A DNA stretch of 64,000 bases, from assembly GCA_017620015.1 (NCBI GenBank), contig JAFZRE010000039.1:37535-101534 (forward strand), given 5' to 3'. The notes below the pieces were generated by a model that was given only the letters and a program-made list of their open reading frames with translations, ran no database searches and was not told the origin of the DNA. A program made the position numbers and the translations under genes. Within the stretch, counting starts at the first letter, position 1. Each line of letters begins with the position of its first letter. This document shows positions 17,472-26,494 of this stretch, one piece after another. Origin of the DNA: Bacteroidales bacterium (GTDB lineage Bacteria > Bacteroidota > Bacteroidia > Bacteroidales > ML635J-15).

Positions 17472-18066
17472 CATGAGCGGAAAAATCAAGATTACGATAA
17501 TAGAACCGTCGGAAATTGTCACCACAGGACTGAAACGGCTAATCGAACAGAACGGCAGTTTTAATGTCGTGAAAACTTTCAGCACATTGCAGGAGTATGG
17601 TGGAACGCCCAACGGCACCCCCGACATCATAATCATCAACCCGACGATAGTCGGCGACAACGGCTACTCCGACCCGAGAAGTCTTTTGCAAGCAAATGAC
17701 AACATTGCGATAATGGCGATTAACTACGGACCTTACGACGAAGACGCTTTCCGCAGTTACGACGGTTACATAAGCATTTTCAATACGCGCGAACAGATTG
17801 AAAAGCGACTATCGGCGGCCATAAAGAACACTTCCGACAGGGAAACCTACGACGACAGCAACGAACTTTCGGTACGCGAACGCGAAATACTGACCGCCGT
17901 CGCCAAAGGCAAGACCAACAAGGAAATCGCCGACGAGTTCAACATTTCAATCCACACGGTAATTTCACACCGCAAGAACATTTCGCACAAGCTGGGCATT
18001 AACAGTATCGCCGGCCTTACGATTTATGCCGTGATGAACAAACTGCTTGATGTGGAAGACTTTTAA
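17464..18066 (+). CDS. LuxR-family regulator with degenerate receiver domain
   Basis: 200 aa from the ATG at 17464, which overlaps the hemerythrin stop by 8 nt; an ATG at 17473 is an equally possible start. The N-terminal 120 residues have the receiver fold pattern, but the acidic pair is E14-P15 and the phospho-acceptor position reads IIIINP (Asn59). Conventional phosphorylation is therefore unlikely. The C-terminal GerE helix-turn-helix is intact: SVREREILTAVAKGKTNKEI, followed by NISIHTVISHRKNI. Coupling to the upstream di-iron protein suggests an output responding to O2, NO or iron. The target is unknown. Confidence 0.85.
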   Translation: MNNMSGKIKITIIEPSEIVTTGLKRLIEQNGSFNVVKTFSTLQEYGGTPNGTPDIIIINPTIVGDNGYSDPRSLLQANDNIAIMAINYGPYDEDAFRSYDGYISIFNTREQIEKRLSAAIKNTSDRETYDDSNELSVREREILTAVAKGKTNKEIADEFNISIHTVISHRKNISHKLGINSIAGLTIYAVMNKLLDVEDF

Positions 18067-18077
18067 TTGCCTGTCGG

Positions 18078-20546
18078 ATGAAAACACAACAAAGCAATAG
18101 TAAAGCAACTGTATGGACGATAATAATAATTGTCGTCACCTGTTTTTTGCTTTACGGACAATCGTTATCAAACGGATACAACATTGATGACGACTATGTG
18201 TGCGAAAATCACCAACTTGTACAGCAAGGTATCAAGGGAATCCCAGAAATTTTTGCATCAAGGTACAACAACAGCAATGGTGTAATGTTCGGCTATCGTC
18301 CCGTGACAATCGCAGTTTATGCAATCGAATACCAGATTTTTGGCGAATCGCCAGCCGTCGGACATTTTTTCAACGTCATATACTATATCATTGTCTGCAT
18401 AATCCTATTTTTCTTCCTTCGTAACTTATTGAGAACCAAGTTTGCATCAACTATTCCAGTGCTGCCGATAGTCGTCACAGCCATATTTATGACTCATGCA
18501 ATCCACACCGAAGTAGTTCTCAGTCTCAAAAACCGCGAAGAAATCCTTTGCTTAATCTTCTGCCTCTCGTCAGCAATACTCGCCCTGCGCTACTACGACA
18601 GACGCAAAATCATCGATATAATTTTTGCAATAATCCTGCTCGGAGTCGGCTTCTTGACAAAGGAGTCGGCAATAGTTTTCCTCGCCATAACGCCACTGAC
18701 AATCATATTTTTCCGTACCGATATAAAACTTCCGACATTTTCTGGCGTAGGAAAGAAAATCGCAACATACTTCAAAAGAAACATTTTCCTAACGATATTC
18801 GGGGGCTTGGTTCTGGCATTATTAACGGCAAGAGTGATAATCAATTGGAAATTGGGGTACACTCCTGCATTCCTCAACGGCATAGTGCTTAGGACAATGT
18901 ATTTTGTGTTCTTGTTTTCGTATATCATTGTGATAATCAAACGGTATGGCAAAGAAATCTTATGCAAAAGAAACATAATTCTTTGGCCAATTGTATTGGT
19001 TCTGACAATATTATGGAATTATTGGGCATTAATCGTTGCAATAATCCTGCTACTTGTCTCTCTATCAGAAAATGATGAAATTGCAGCTACACCAAACTGG
19101 AAAATCAACAAATCGTGGCAAAAGATTAAAATCATTCTTCCTTTTGCTCTGATATTGATAATTGCCACAGCAGCAATAGCTATAGCCTACTATCTTCCCG
19201 AATCGATGCTTCCGAAAAGCAATGCGGTGATGTCGAAATGGCAAAATCCTATTTTTACCGAAGAATCGGCTGGCAACCGCTTTGCAATCGCAATGTACAG
19301 CCTAATTTTCTATCTGAAACTTCTGTTTGTACCTTATCCTTTGCGCTATTACTACGGCTACCGTATTATTCCCGATGTCGGACTTGACAATCCCATAGTA
19401 ATCTTGTCAATCGTTGTGTATATTGCACTTATAGTCATAGCGATATGGCTGTTCAACAGGCGCAACATCATATCTTACGGAATACTTTTCTACCTGATTG
19501 GCATATTTCCGTTCTCAAACCTTTTCTTCCCGTTCACGGGAATTATTGGAGAACGAATGCTTTTCGGTCCGAGCATAGGCTTTGCCCTTGCAATTGGTTA
19601 CATCATCATATTGATATTTAAGGCTACCAACGAAACAAATAGGCAGAAGGCTTTCGCCATATACGCACTCGTAGCAATGCTTGTTCTTCCAAGTGTCTTT
19701 GCAACTACACATCGCAACGCTGCGTGGAAAGACCGCGAAACGCTCTTCTGGTACGATATGAAATACCTCGAAGAAAGTGCCAAGGCAAATGTCATTTATG
19801 CCAACTTGCTTAGTAGAAAAGTATATGACAATCCAGCCAGAATGGGCTCAGAAAAATCAATGCGCGACATCAAGGATGCAGAGAATATGTACCGTCAGGC
19901 ACTCGACATTGATTCCACCTACGCAAACGCCTGGTACAACCTTGCATATCTACGACAGATTGTCTATCAGGACTACGACAATTCGGAAACTATGTTCAAA
20001 AAGGCTTTGGGATACGATTCGACGCTCAATAATTCATACTATTTCCTTGGTATGGCTGACGTTATGAAGGGAAAGCACACAGAAGCCATTGAAAACCTTG
20101 AAAAATATTTGCATGGCATCTCATACGACGAAAAGTTCTACGACCTCACATATTTTTTCATTGGTAAGTCGTATTATGAATTGGGCGATAACACCAAAGC
20201 CACCGAATATTACAAACTTTGTATCGACAGCCTGCGCGATGAGAATTTCCAGCATGTTGTCCCGGAATTGAGCAAATTCGTCGAAACGACAAAAGATTAC
20301 GCACTCGGAATCCGTCTTGGCAAGCAGGAGGTCAAGCATTTTCCCGACAAGGATTTGCCCTATGTTGACCTTGGTAACTACTATATGATGGACGGAGATA
20401 CTATTAATGCCATCGAAAACTGGGAAATCGCCTACGACAAGTTCAAGGGTAACAAGAACATTGCTGCAACATTATACAACTATTTCAAGGACAAAGGAAA
20501 TACGGAAAAATCGGAGTATTACCTAAAGGAATACAATGCAAAATAG
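18078..20546 (+). CDS. Polytopic GT-C-like membrane protein with C-terminal TPR repeats
   Basis: 822 aa. The N-terminal 570 residues carry about 11-13 membrane helices. The first extracytoplasmic loop has the acidic motif NIDDDYVCENH (D37-D39), with FGYRPVTIAVYAIEY soon after. This is the pattern of TMTC/PMT-like O-glycosyltransferases of the GT-C fold. The rest (about 600-822) is tetratricopeptide repeats (AENMYRQALDIDSTYANAWY, then AIENLEKYLHG, ATEYYKLCIDSL). Possible roles are lipid-linked sugar transfer to secreted proteins, or a scaffold. It follows the regulator by 11 bp and may be co-transcribed. Enzymatic activity is inference. Confidence 0.72.
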   Translation: MKTQQSNSKATVWTIIIIVVTCFLLYGQSLSNGYNIDDDYVCENHQLVQQGIKGIPEIFASRYNNSNGVMFGYRPVTIAVYAIEYQIFGESPAVGHFFNVIYYIIVCIILFFFLRNLLRTKFASTIPVLPIVVTAIFMTHAIHTEVVLSLKNREEILCLIFCLSSAILALRYYDRRKIIDIIFAIILLGVGFLTKESAIVFLAITPLTIIFFRTDIKLPTFSGVGKKIATYFKRNIFLTIFGGLVLALLTARVIINWKLGYTPAFLNGIVLRTMYFVFLFSYIIVIIKRYGKEILCKRNIILWPIVLVLTILWNYWALIVAIILLLVSLSENDEIAATPNWKINKSWQKIKIILPFALILIIATAAIAIAYYLPESMLPKSNAVMSKWQNPIFTEESAGNRFAIAMYSLIFYLKLLFVPYPLRYYYGYRIIPDVGLDNPIVILSIVVYIALIVIAIWLFNRRNIISYGILFYLIGIFPFSNLFFPFTGIIGERMLFGPSIGFALAIGYIIILIFKATNETNRQKAFAIYALVAMLVLPSVFATTHRNAAWKDRETLFWYDMKYLEESAKANVIYANLLSRKVYDNPARMGSEKSMRDIKDAENMYRQALDIDSTYANAWYNLAYLRQIVYQDYDNSETMFKKALGYDSTLNNSYYFLGMADVMKGKHTEAIENLEKYLHGISYDEKFYDLTYFFIGKSYYELGDNTKATEYYKLCIDSLRDENFQHVVPELSKFVETTKDYALGIRLGKQEVKHFPDKDLPYVDLGNYYMMDGDTINAIENWEIAYDKFKGNKNIAATLYNYFKDKGNTEKSEYYLKEYNAK

Positions 20547-20554
20547 GTGGCATT

Positions 20555-21049
20555 TTAATTATCTGTTGCTATCAAATCTTCCACCTTCGCACTCGCAGCC
20601 TTGCACAAATCCTCGGGGTTTATCTTGAACTGCAAGCCACGCACTCCTGCGCTCACATAGATGAAATCAAAATCCTTGCAGGTTGAATGTATGAATGTCG
20701 GAAACGGCTTTTTCATGCCGACTGGCGAACAGCCACCTCGGATATAGCCTGTAAGCGGAAGCAGCTCCTTCATTGGAATAAGGTTGCAGCTCTTGTTTCC
20801 TGTGGCTTTTGCCGCTAGTTTCAAGTCAACCTCTTTGTCGCCAGGGATTACGCAGACGAAATATCCATTGCGGTCGCCGTGCAGGACCAAAGTTTTGAAA
20901 ACCCTCTCAATATCTTCGCCAAGCTGAGTAGCGATGTGTACCGCACTCAAGTCGTTTTCGTCAATCTCGTATGGAATGAGTTCGTAGGCAATCTTCTTGC
21001 TGTCGAGCAGACGGGCTGCGTTGGTCTTCTGTATCTTATCCTTTGCCAT
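20555..21049 (-). CDS. ybaK: YbaK/EbsC-type Cys-tRNA(Pro) deacylase
   Basis: 164 aa. It is a trans-editing enzyme that hydrolyses mischarged Cys-tRNA(Pro). YbaK-family blocks are visible: FKTLVLHGDRNGYFVCVIPG, DLKLAAKATGNKSC, and the glycine-rich TGYIRGGCSPVGMKK with the catalytic-site lysine context. It is the last gene of the mlaE-mlaF-DUF4296-amidohydrolase-like series, and its ATG overlaps the previous stop by 1 nt. It ends convergently, 8 bp from the TPR gene stop. Confidence 0.93.
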   Translation of the reverse strand: MAKDKIQKTNAARLLDSKKIAYELIPYEIDENDLSAVHIATQLGEDIERVFKTLVLHGDRNGYFVCVIPGDKEVDLKLAAKATGNKSCNLIPMKELLPLTGYIRGGCSPVGMKKPFPTFIHSTCKDFDFIYVSAGVRGLQFKINPEDLCKAASAKVEDLIATDN

Positions 21050-21381
21050 CAGTAAATCTCCTTCGCAATAGTTTCATTTGTAAAATTAAGCGTTTGTAGG
21101 TCAACATTTTCGAGCAAAACAACAGGCAACATAGAGGAGTCTGCAAAATTCAAGCCAAGTGACATGAGAAACTCCCGAAGTGGCAACTTGTTTTCTTTCA
21201 GAAGGTCAATGTTGAAATCCGGACATAGAATTCCATTATAGAATATCATCCTTTCTTTTTCTTCAAATCCAGAATTTTCTTTGCCTACCAAAATCAGTTG
21301 ACCGTCATCGCCAAACGACAGGCGGCAGTTCTTTGTGAAAGTCCGGCCGTCGAAAACATAATTTGCTGCGAAATGCTTCAT
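21049..21381 (-). CDS. Shrunken amidohydrolase-like protein lacking the catalytic barrel
   Basis: 110 aa. The first 53 residues (FAANYVFDGRTFTKN through ERMIFYNGILCPDF) match the N-terminal beta-sandwich of amidohydrolases, where the sequence normally continues PGFVNAHCHLE into the metal barrel. Here that point is followed by 30 unassigned residues, then PVVLLENVDLQTLNF, which resembles the C-terminal strand pair of the same family. The metal ligands (HxH, later His and Asp) are missing, so hydrolase activity is not expected. The frame is intact and overlaps both neighbours (DUF4296-like by 4 nt, ybaK by 1 nt), so it is probably expressed. The relationship is my inference from motifs. Confidence 0.55.
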   Translation of the reverse strand: MKHFAANYVFDGRTFTKNCRLSFGDDGQLILVGKENSGFEEKERMIFYNGILCPDFNIDLLKENKLPLREFLMSLGLNFADSSMLPVVLLENVDLQTLNFTNETIAKEIY

Positions 21382-21797
21382 AATGTATTGTTTTCCATTG
21401 TGGTGGAATCGGTTTTGCTACCGCCTATTTCTGAAATTTTCTGGTTGAATCTTTCAACAATGCGCTCGTACATGTTCCTCAGTTTGTTCGGGTCGTTTTC
21501 GAGATACCATAGGATGCTTTCTTCAAACGATTCACGTGTGCAGTTGTATTTGTCGTAAATACTCTCGTAAATAAGGCTATCGACTTGGTACTGAGATAAT
21601 GACGTGTGCCCATCAACCTGAACTAGGCGGAGTGAAACCATTGCATCGGCAAGGTGCATTTCGTAAAAAATATTCTCCATGGTTTCTTCCGACAGTTGCC
21701 TTTCTTCTGGAACCATCTGTTCCTGTTTACCAGGCATATCGCACGAAGCAAGCGACAATGCTACGAAAACAAATATCAGCAAGGCAGTCCTACTCAT
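21378..21797 (-). CDS. DUF4296-like small lipoprotein
   Basis: 139 aa from the ATG at 21797. A longer reading upstream would run through the mlaF-like gene and is rejected. The signal MSRTALLIFVFVALSLASC has a lipobox cysteine. The mature part is helical with YEMHLADAMVSLRL, YDKYNCTRESFEESILWYLE and PNKLRNMYERIVERFNQK, the DUF4296 pattern common in Bacteroidales. It overlaps the ATPase gene by 8 nt and the next gene by 4 nt. The function is unknown; it is exposed at the inner or outer membrane. Confidence 0.8.
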   Translation of the reverse strand: MSRTALLIFVFVALSLASCDMPGKQEQMVPEERQLSEETMENIFYEMHLADAMVSLRLVQVDGHTSLSQYQVDSLIYESIYDKYNCTRESFEESILWYLENDPNKLRNMYERIVERFNQKISEIGGSKTDSTTMENNTL

Positions 21798-22551
21798 CGT
21801 TGTGTGCCTTTTTAATCTTCTTGTACAGGTTGGATGCAAAGACAAAGTCGTTAAGTTCAGCATTGTCGGTAGTGAAAATATCGTCCTTTGAGCCTTGCCA
21901 CCACTTGTTGCCCTGATAGATAAAGCAGATGTTGTCGCCAATCTCCATTATGGAGTTCATATCGTGGGTGTTGACGATGGTGGTTATGTTGTATTCCACA
22001 GTGATTTCCTTGATTAGCTGGTCGATAAGTATGGAAGTCTGCGGGTCGAGGCCGGAGTTTGGCTCGTCGCAGAACAGATAACGAGGATTTAGAGCTATTG
22101 CTCTTGCTATTGCTACACGCTTCTGCATACCGCCGCTTATCTCCGACGGGAACGAATGATGTGCATTGACAATACCCACGCGGTCGAGACAGAAATCCAC
22201 ACGCTTCTGCTTTTCAGCTTTCGTCATCTTTGTGAACAAGTCCAACGGCAGCATCACGTTTTCTTCTACATTGTTCGAAGTAAACAAAGCGCTTCCCTGA
22301 AACACCATGCCCATTTCCTTGCGTATTTCACGTTTGCCCTTTTCATCGACGTTCACAAATTCGCGTCCGTTGAAGTAAATTTCGCCGGTTTCGGGGGTAA
22401 CAAGTCCCACTATATTCTTCAGCAGCACAGTTTTGCCCGAACCGCTACGGCCTATAATCATATTCACCTTACCTTCGTCGAAGGTGGCGTTTATGTCCTT
22501 CAGCACGTGCTTTTCGCCGAACGTCTTATTTACGTTTACAACTTCTATCAT
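21790..22551 (-). CDS. mlaF: MlaF-like ABC transporter ATP-binding protein
   Basis: 253 aa. It is the cytoplasmic ATPase of a phospholipid-trafficking (MCE/Mla-type) transporter. Walker A is GRSGSGKTVLLKN, the Q-loop is near VFQGSALFTSNNV, the signature is SEISGGMQKRVAIARA, Walker B is YLFCDEPNSGLDP, and the H-loop is NTHDM. ISGGMQ instead of LSGGQ is typical of Mla ATPases. It overlaps the permease gene by 4 nt. The MCE substrate-binding subunit (MlaD type) is not adjacent and must lie elsewhere. Confidence 0.92.
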   Translation of the reverse strand: MIEVVNVNKTFGEKHVLKDINATFDEGKVNMIIGRSGSGKTVLLKNIVGLVTPETGEIYFNGREFVNVDEKGKREIRKEMGMVFQGSALFTSNNVEENVMLPLDLFTKMTKAEKQKRVDFCLDRVGIVNAHHSFPSEISGGMQKRVAIARAIALNPRYLFCDEPNSGLDPQTSILIDQLIKEITVEYNITTIVNTHDMNSIMEIGDNICFIYQGNKWWQGSKDDIFTTDNAELNDFVFASNLYKKIKKAHNDE

Positions 22552-23291
22552 GTGAGCATTACCTGTGTTAAAATGAGGTTGAACAAAAGTACAGATATAA
22601 TACTGTAAACTACCGCCTTGGTACTGCTTTTGCCGACTTCGAGGGCGCCGCCTTCGGTGTAGTATCCGAAAAACGCCGATATGGATGTTATAAGGATTGC
22701 AAACACGGCAATCTTTACAACAGTATATGTCACATAGAACGGCACGAATGCATAGTGCAGACCGTAAATGTAGTCGGCAACCGTTACAATGTCGGGCGAA
22801 GTGAAAGCGATGAAGAAACCTCCTACGATACCGAGCATAATGCTAAGCAATGCAAGGAAGGGGAAGGTGAAAAATGCAGCCACTATCTTAGGGAGAATAA
22901 GATAGTTGGCGCTATTGACACCCATTATTTCAAGTGCATCAATCTGTTCGGTGATGCGCATTGTTCCGATTTCGGATGCAATGTTTGAACCGACTCGTCC
23001 CGACAGGATAAGGCAGACTATGGTGCTCGAAAATTCGAGAATCATTGTGTCGCGCGTGCTAAGACCGATGATGTAGCGCGGTATAATCGGCGACTCGAAA
23101 TTGATACCCATCTGTATGGTAAGTACCGCGCCCATAAACACCGAAACTATGCAGACAATCCCTACCGAATCGAAGCCAATCTGCTCTATCTCAGCCTTTA
23201 GCCTGCGGAAAAATATCTTTCTATTGACAGGTTTGGAGAATACCGAACCCATCAGCGAGAAGTATTTGCCTATGGTAACGAACAAGTTCAT
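22548..23291 (-). CDS. mlaE: MlaE-like ABC transporter permease
   Basis: 247 aa with five or six membrane helices, the MlaE/YrbE permease family. Conserved segments include GFDSVGIVCIVSVFMGAVL, VCLILSGRVGSNIASEIGTM and QIDALEIMGVNSANYLILP. The last two form the family signature (RVG..IA.E.GTM..TEQIDAL). With the ATPase it moves phospholipid between membranes to maintain outer-membrane asymmetry. It is the first gene of a five-gene, tightly overlapping operon. Confidence 0.93.
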   Translation of the reverse strand: MNLFVTIGKYFSLMGSVFSKPVNRKIFFRRLKAEIEQIGFDSVGIVCIVSVFMGAVLTIQMGINFESPIIPRYIIGLSTRDTMILEFSSTIVCLILSGRVGSNIASEIGTMRITEQIDALEIMGVNSANYLILPKIVAAFFTFPFLALLSIMLGIVGGFFIAFTSPDIVTVADYIYGLHYAFVPFYVTYTVVKIAVFAILITSISAFFGYYTEGGALEVGKSSTKAVVYSIISVLLFNLILTQVMLT

Positions 23292-23314
23292 TTTTCAGTC
23301 GCAAAAAAGCAGGA

Positions 23315-23322
23315 CAAAGGTA
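23315..23322 (-). promoter_or_regulatory. -7 box of the mlaE operon
   Basis: TAccTTTG on the minus strand, 23 bp before the mlaE ATG. Confidence 0.55.
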
Positions 23323-23385
23323 GTCAAAGAATTTTAAATACGAAAAAATATATTCAAAGATTGTTTTTCATTCAGATTTAATTCT

Positions 23386-23393
23386 TAACTTTG
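23386..23393 (+). promoter_or_regulatory. -7 box of the BspA-like gene
   Basis: TAacTTTG 25 bp before the ATG, with a TTG 22 bp upstream. It is divergent to the mlaE promoter. Confidence 0.55.
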
Positions 23394-23418
23394 TTCAATT
23401 ATTTATAAAAACGCAATT

Positions 23419-26205
23419 ATGAAAACAAAATCTATTCTTCTGGCAATTGCCGTACTTTTGTGCAGCAAAGCATTTGCATACGACTTTTCGGCAGTTTGCG
23501 AAAGCGGACAGACATTGTATTATAACATTACATCGAATGAAGAGCCATATATGGTGGAAGTGACTTTTGAAGACGATGGAACTTTGTTTGATAAATCTTT
23601 ATATGAGCAACCATCTTATTATGATATTGCAGGAGACCTTATTATTCCTTCTTCTGTTATTTTCAACGGTACACTGTATTCCGTAACAGGTATTGATTCT
23701 CATGCATTTCGTGAATGTCACGATATTACATCTGTTACAATTCCTAATTCTGTCACAAAGATTGGAGACCAAGCATTTTATGGTTGTATTGGACTGATGG
23801 CGGCAACTATTTCTAACTCGGTTACAATAATTGAATCCCAGACATTTTATGGTTGTATTGGACTGGTGGCGGCAAATATTTCTAACTCAGTTACAATAAT
23901 TGAATCTCAGGCATTTTATGGTTGTCGTGAATTGATGGAATTTACAATTCCTAATTCGGTAATAAGCATTGGCGAAGGGGTATTTGTTGGTACTGGATGG
24001 TTCAATAGTCAGCCCGATGGCATATTGTATCATGACGGATGGTGTTTGGGGTACAAAGGAGCCCAACCAACTGGCACATTATCTTTAGATGAAGGAACAA
24101 AAGGCATTTCTGCCTATGCCTTTAGGAATTGCCAAGAAATTACAAGTTCGTTGACATTACCCAATTCGGTTATAAGCATTTGCTTATATGCTTTTTCTGG
24201 TTGTAGTGGACTGACAGAAGTTACAATCGGTAATTCTGTTAAGAATATTGGACTTGCATTTAATAATTGTAGCGGATTGACTACAGTAAATTTCAATGCT
24301 ACCAATTGTACGGCTATGGGAAATTCTGTAACGGGTACTTCTGCATTCAGCGGCTGTGCGTCACTCTCAACCTTGAACATCGGAGAAAATGTTATAAATA
24401 TTCCATCGTATGCATTTAATGGATGTAATGGATTAACAGAAGTAACAATCGGAGATTCTGTTAGAAATATAGGAAGATGTGCATTTAAAGGTTGCATCAA
24501 GTTGTTTTCAATGACAGTTCCTGATTCTGTAACCGAAATTGGCGACATGGCTTTTGGTCAAATTAGAAACATCCAATATAATGGCACTGCAACAGGAAGT
24601 CCTTGGGGAGCATTGTCAATTAATGGCATTATAGACGGAGACTTGATATATTCAGACGAAACAAAAACAGTATTGATTGGGAGCAACCCTTTGGCTACAA
24701 ATGTTACAATTCCTAATTCTGTAACGAGCATTAGCGCTTTTGCTTTTGTCGGTTGTGCAAGCCTGGCTTCTGTTACTATTCCTAATTCGGTCGTAAATAT
24801 AGGCGGAAGTGTTTTTAAAGATTGCGTTAGCCTTGTATCTGTTTCATTTCCAAATTCGGTCACAAGCATTGGGCATTTTGTTTTTGAGAATTGTTCGAAC
24901 TTAAATTCTGTTGTTATACCTAATTCTGTGTCAAACATTGGAATCGGCGTGTTTAAAAATTGTATCGCACTTGAATCTGTCATAGTGGAATCGGGCAATC
25001 AAATATATGATTCGCACGACGATTGCAATGCTATAATAGAAACTGCTACCAATATATTGATTGCCGGTTGTAAGAATAGCGAAATTCCCAATTCGGTAAC
25101 ATCTATAGGCAGTTATGCATTTTATGGTTGTAGAGACCTAACAGAGATAACTATCCCGCATCAGGTAAGGAGCATTGGAACTGATGCGTTTAACCATAGT
25201 GGTTTAATTTCGGTTATAATTCCCAATTCTGTTACAGTCATTGAACCAAATGCCTTTATGGACTGTCGTGAACTTATGTCGGTTACAATGGGTAATTCCT
25301 TGGAATGTATTGGAGAATATGCTTTTATGCGTTGCAATGGTCTTACATCTATAGATATTCCAGAATCAGTTACGCAAATAGGACGAGAAACTTTTGCCGG
25401 TTGCACGGGCCTGACAACTGTAAATTTCAATGCAATAAGTTGTGTGTATTGTGGGAATAATTATTCTCCTTTATTTAGTCAGGCATTATTAACAACCATA
25501 AATATTGGAGAAAATGTAAGGGATATTCCTGCATATATTTTTTCTGGATGCAGAAATCTAACATCAATAACAATCCCAGAGTCAGTAAAAACGATTGGAA
25601 ACTATGCTTTTTATGATTGCGAAAGTTTGAGAACTTTAAATTATAATGCAACAAACTGTATAAGTATGGGAAGTTCTTATAGTTCGGCTTTCTATAGATG
25701 TGAATTAAGAACTATCAATATCGGTGAAAATGTGATAAATATTCCAGCACATGCTTTTTTAGATAACAGGTGGCTACAAACTGTCTATTCTAATGCTGTA
25801 AATCCTCCTGCGTTACAATCCGATTCCTTCGACCCGAATCAAAATTATGCAATTTCCATCATTGTTCCCTGTGGTAGCGCACCTGCTTACAACAACGCCG
25901 AGCAATGGAACTATTTCACTAATATTCAAGAAGATTGTTCTAGTGTGGAAGAAACAGGAATCGCAGATATACAGATTTTCCCAAACCCCGTAGAAGACAT
26001 CCTCAACATCACATCACCAGAAGAAATTTCCGAAATTGAAATCGTTAATGTGATGGGACAGATTGTATACCGCAAGGATGTGAATAGAAACAATGCGGTA
26101 TGCGATGTGGAAGGATTGGCAAACGGGATGTATGTGGTTCGTATCCGCCCCCTGAGCCTGTCGAAGGGCGCGGATGTTATCCCAAAGAAATTTATCAAGG
26201 AATAA
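23419..26205 (+). CDS. BspA-like leucine-rich-repeat protein with T9SS type A sorting domain
   Basis: 928 aa. After a signal peptide (MKTKSILLAIAVLLCSKAFA), residues about 75-800 are LRR_5/BspA repeats of roughly 23 residues built on FxGCxxLxxVTIPNSVxxIG. The C-terminus is a T9SS type A domain: IQIFPNPVEDILNITS, MGQIVYRKDV, GLANGMYVVRI and KKFIKE. It is expected at the cell surface or secreted, probably in adhesion. In the last beta-strand the residues RPLSLSKG are encoded by a dispersed-repeat sequence (26147-26169), which looks like an in-frame insertion. It may weaken the sorting signal. A strong hairpin follows the gene. Confidence 0.92.
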   Translation: MKTKSILLAIAVLLCSKAFAYDFSAVCESGQTLYYNITSNEEPYMVEVTFEDDGTLFDKSLYEQPSYYDIAGDLIIPSSVIFNGTLYSVTGIDSHAFRECHDITSVTIPNSVTKIGDQAFYGCIGLMAATISNSVTIIESQTFYGCIGLVAANISNSVTIIESQAFYGCRELMEFTIPNSVISIGEGVFVGTGWFNSQPDGILYHDGWCLGYKGAQPTGTLSLDEGTKGISAYAFRNCQEITSSLTLPNSVISICLYAFSGCSGLTEVTIGNSVKNIGLAFNNCSGLTTVNFNATNCTAMGNSVTGTSAFSGCASLSTLNIGENVINIPSYAFNGCNGLTEVTIGDSVRNIGRCAFKGCIKLFSMTVPDSVTEIGDMAFGQIRNIQYNGTATGSPWGALSINGIIDGDLIYSDETKTVLIGSNPLATNVTIPNSVTSISAFAFVGCASLASVTIPNSVVNIGGSVFKDCVSLVSVSFPNSVTSIGHFVFENCSNLNSVVIPNSVSNIGIGVFKNCIALESVIVESGNQIYDSHDDCNAIIETATNILIAGCKNSEIPNSVTSIGSYAFYGCRDLTEITIPHQVRSIGTDAFNHSGLISVIIPNSVTVIEPNAFMDCRELMSVTMGNSLECIGEYAFMRCNGLTSIDIPESVTQIGRETFAGCTGLTTVNFNAISCVYCGNNYSPLFSQALLTTINIGENVRDIPAYIFSGCRNLTSITIPESVKTIGNYAFYDCESLRTLNYNATNCISMGSSYSSAFYRCELRTINIGENVINIPAHAFLDNRWLQTVYSNAVNPPALQSDSFDPNQNYAISIIVPCGSAPAYNNAEQWNYFTNIQEDCSSVEETGIADIQIFPNPVEDILNITSPEEISEIEIVNVMGQIVYRKDVNRNNAVCDVEGLANGMYVVRIRPLSLSKGADVIPKKFIKE
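26147..26169. repeat. Dispersed CTGAGCCTGTCGAAGG-type repeat inside a coding sequence
   Basis: The core CCTGAGCCTGTCGAAGGG, flanked by GCCC and GGGC, lies in frame in the T9SS domain. Related sequences lie at 27903-27937, 29355-29374, 37761-37779 and 53869-53887, all intergenic. Confidence 0.7.
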
Positions 26206-26220
26206 AACAAAATGTTTGTG

Positions 26221-26266
26221 GTATATTTTAGGGGTAGGTTTAAAACCTGCCCCTAAAATTATATAC
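26221..26266 (+). terminator. Terminator of the BspA-like gene
   Basis: Long hairpin: TTTTAGGGG-T-AGGTTT pairs with AAACCT-G-CCCCTAAAA, extended by GTATA/TATAC. It begins 16 bp past the stop. The weak T-tail makes function less certain. Confidence 0.65.
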
Positions 26267-26301
26267 CAACCAAAAACAACCGTAATATATTTATTATCAA
26301 T

Positions 26302-26443
26302 CAAATATATTTTTTACAAACAATTATGCTGACAGCATTATGCTATCAGCATAATCGCTAATAATCAATGCGTTAGGAGACCCTAAAACAAGTTCAGCAT
26401 GACCGCACTGGGAACAAAAGAAACACAGAAACGGCGTCAGCCA
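26302..26443. repeat. Downstream copy of the block flanking the ATPase gene
   Basis: It contains a TAtaTTTG box on the minus strand (26302-26309) and two 14-bp units ATTATGCT-N6 (26323, 26337) ending in ATAATCGC. A 58-bp segment (26386-26443) is identical, except for one base, to 27845-27902. It continues into AGAAAC-type repeats up to the ATPase gene. The order of parts is the same as upstream of that gene. Confidence 0.8.
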
Positions 26444-26494
26444 TAGAAACCTAGAAACGCCGCAGGCATAGAAACCCATAAACGGGCGAAGCCA
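26444..26494. repeat. AGAAAC/GGCGAAGCCA short repeats
   Basis: Repeated ATAGAAACC, AGAAACGCCG and GGGCGAAGCCAT pieces. Relatives are at 27890-28010 and, inverted, at 53895-53940. No gene is present. Confidence 0.6.
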
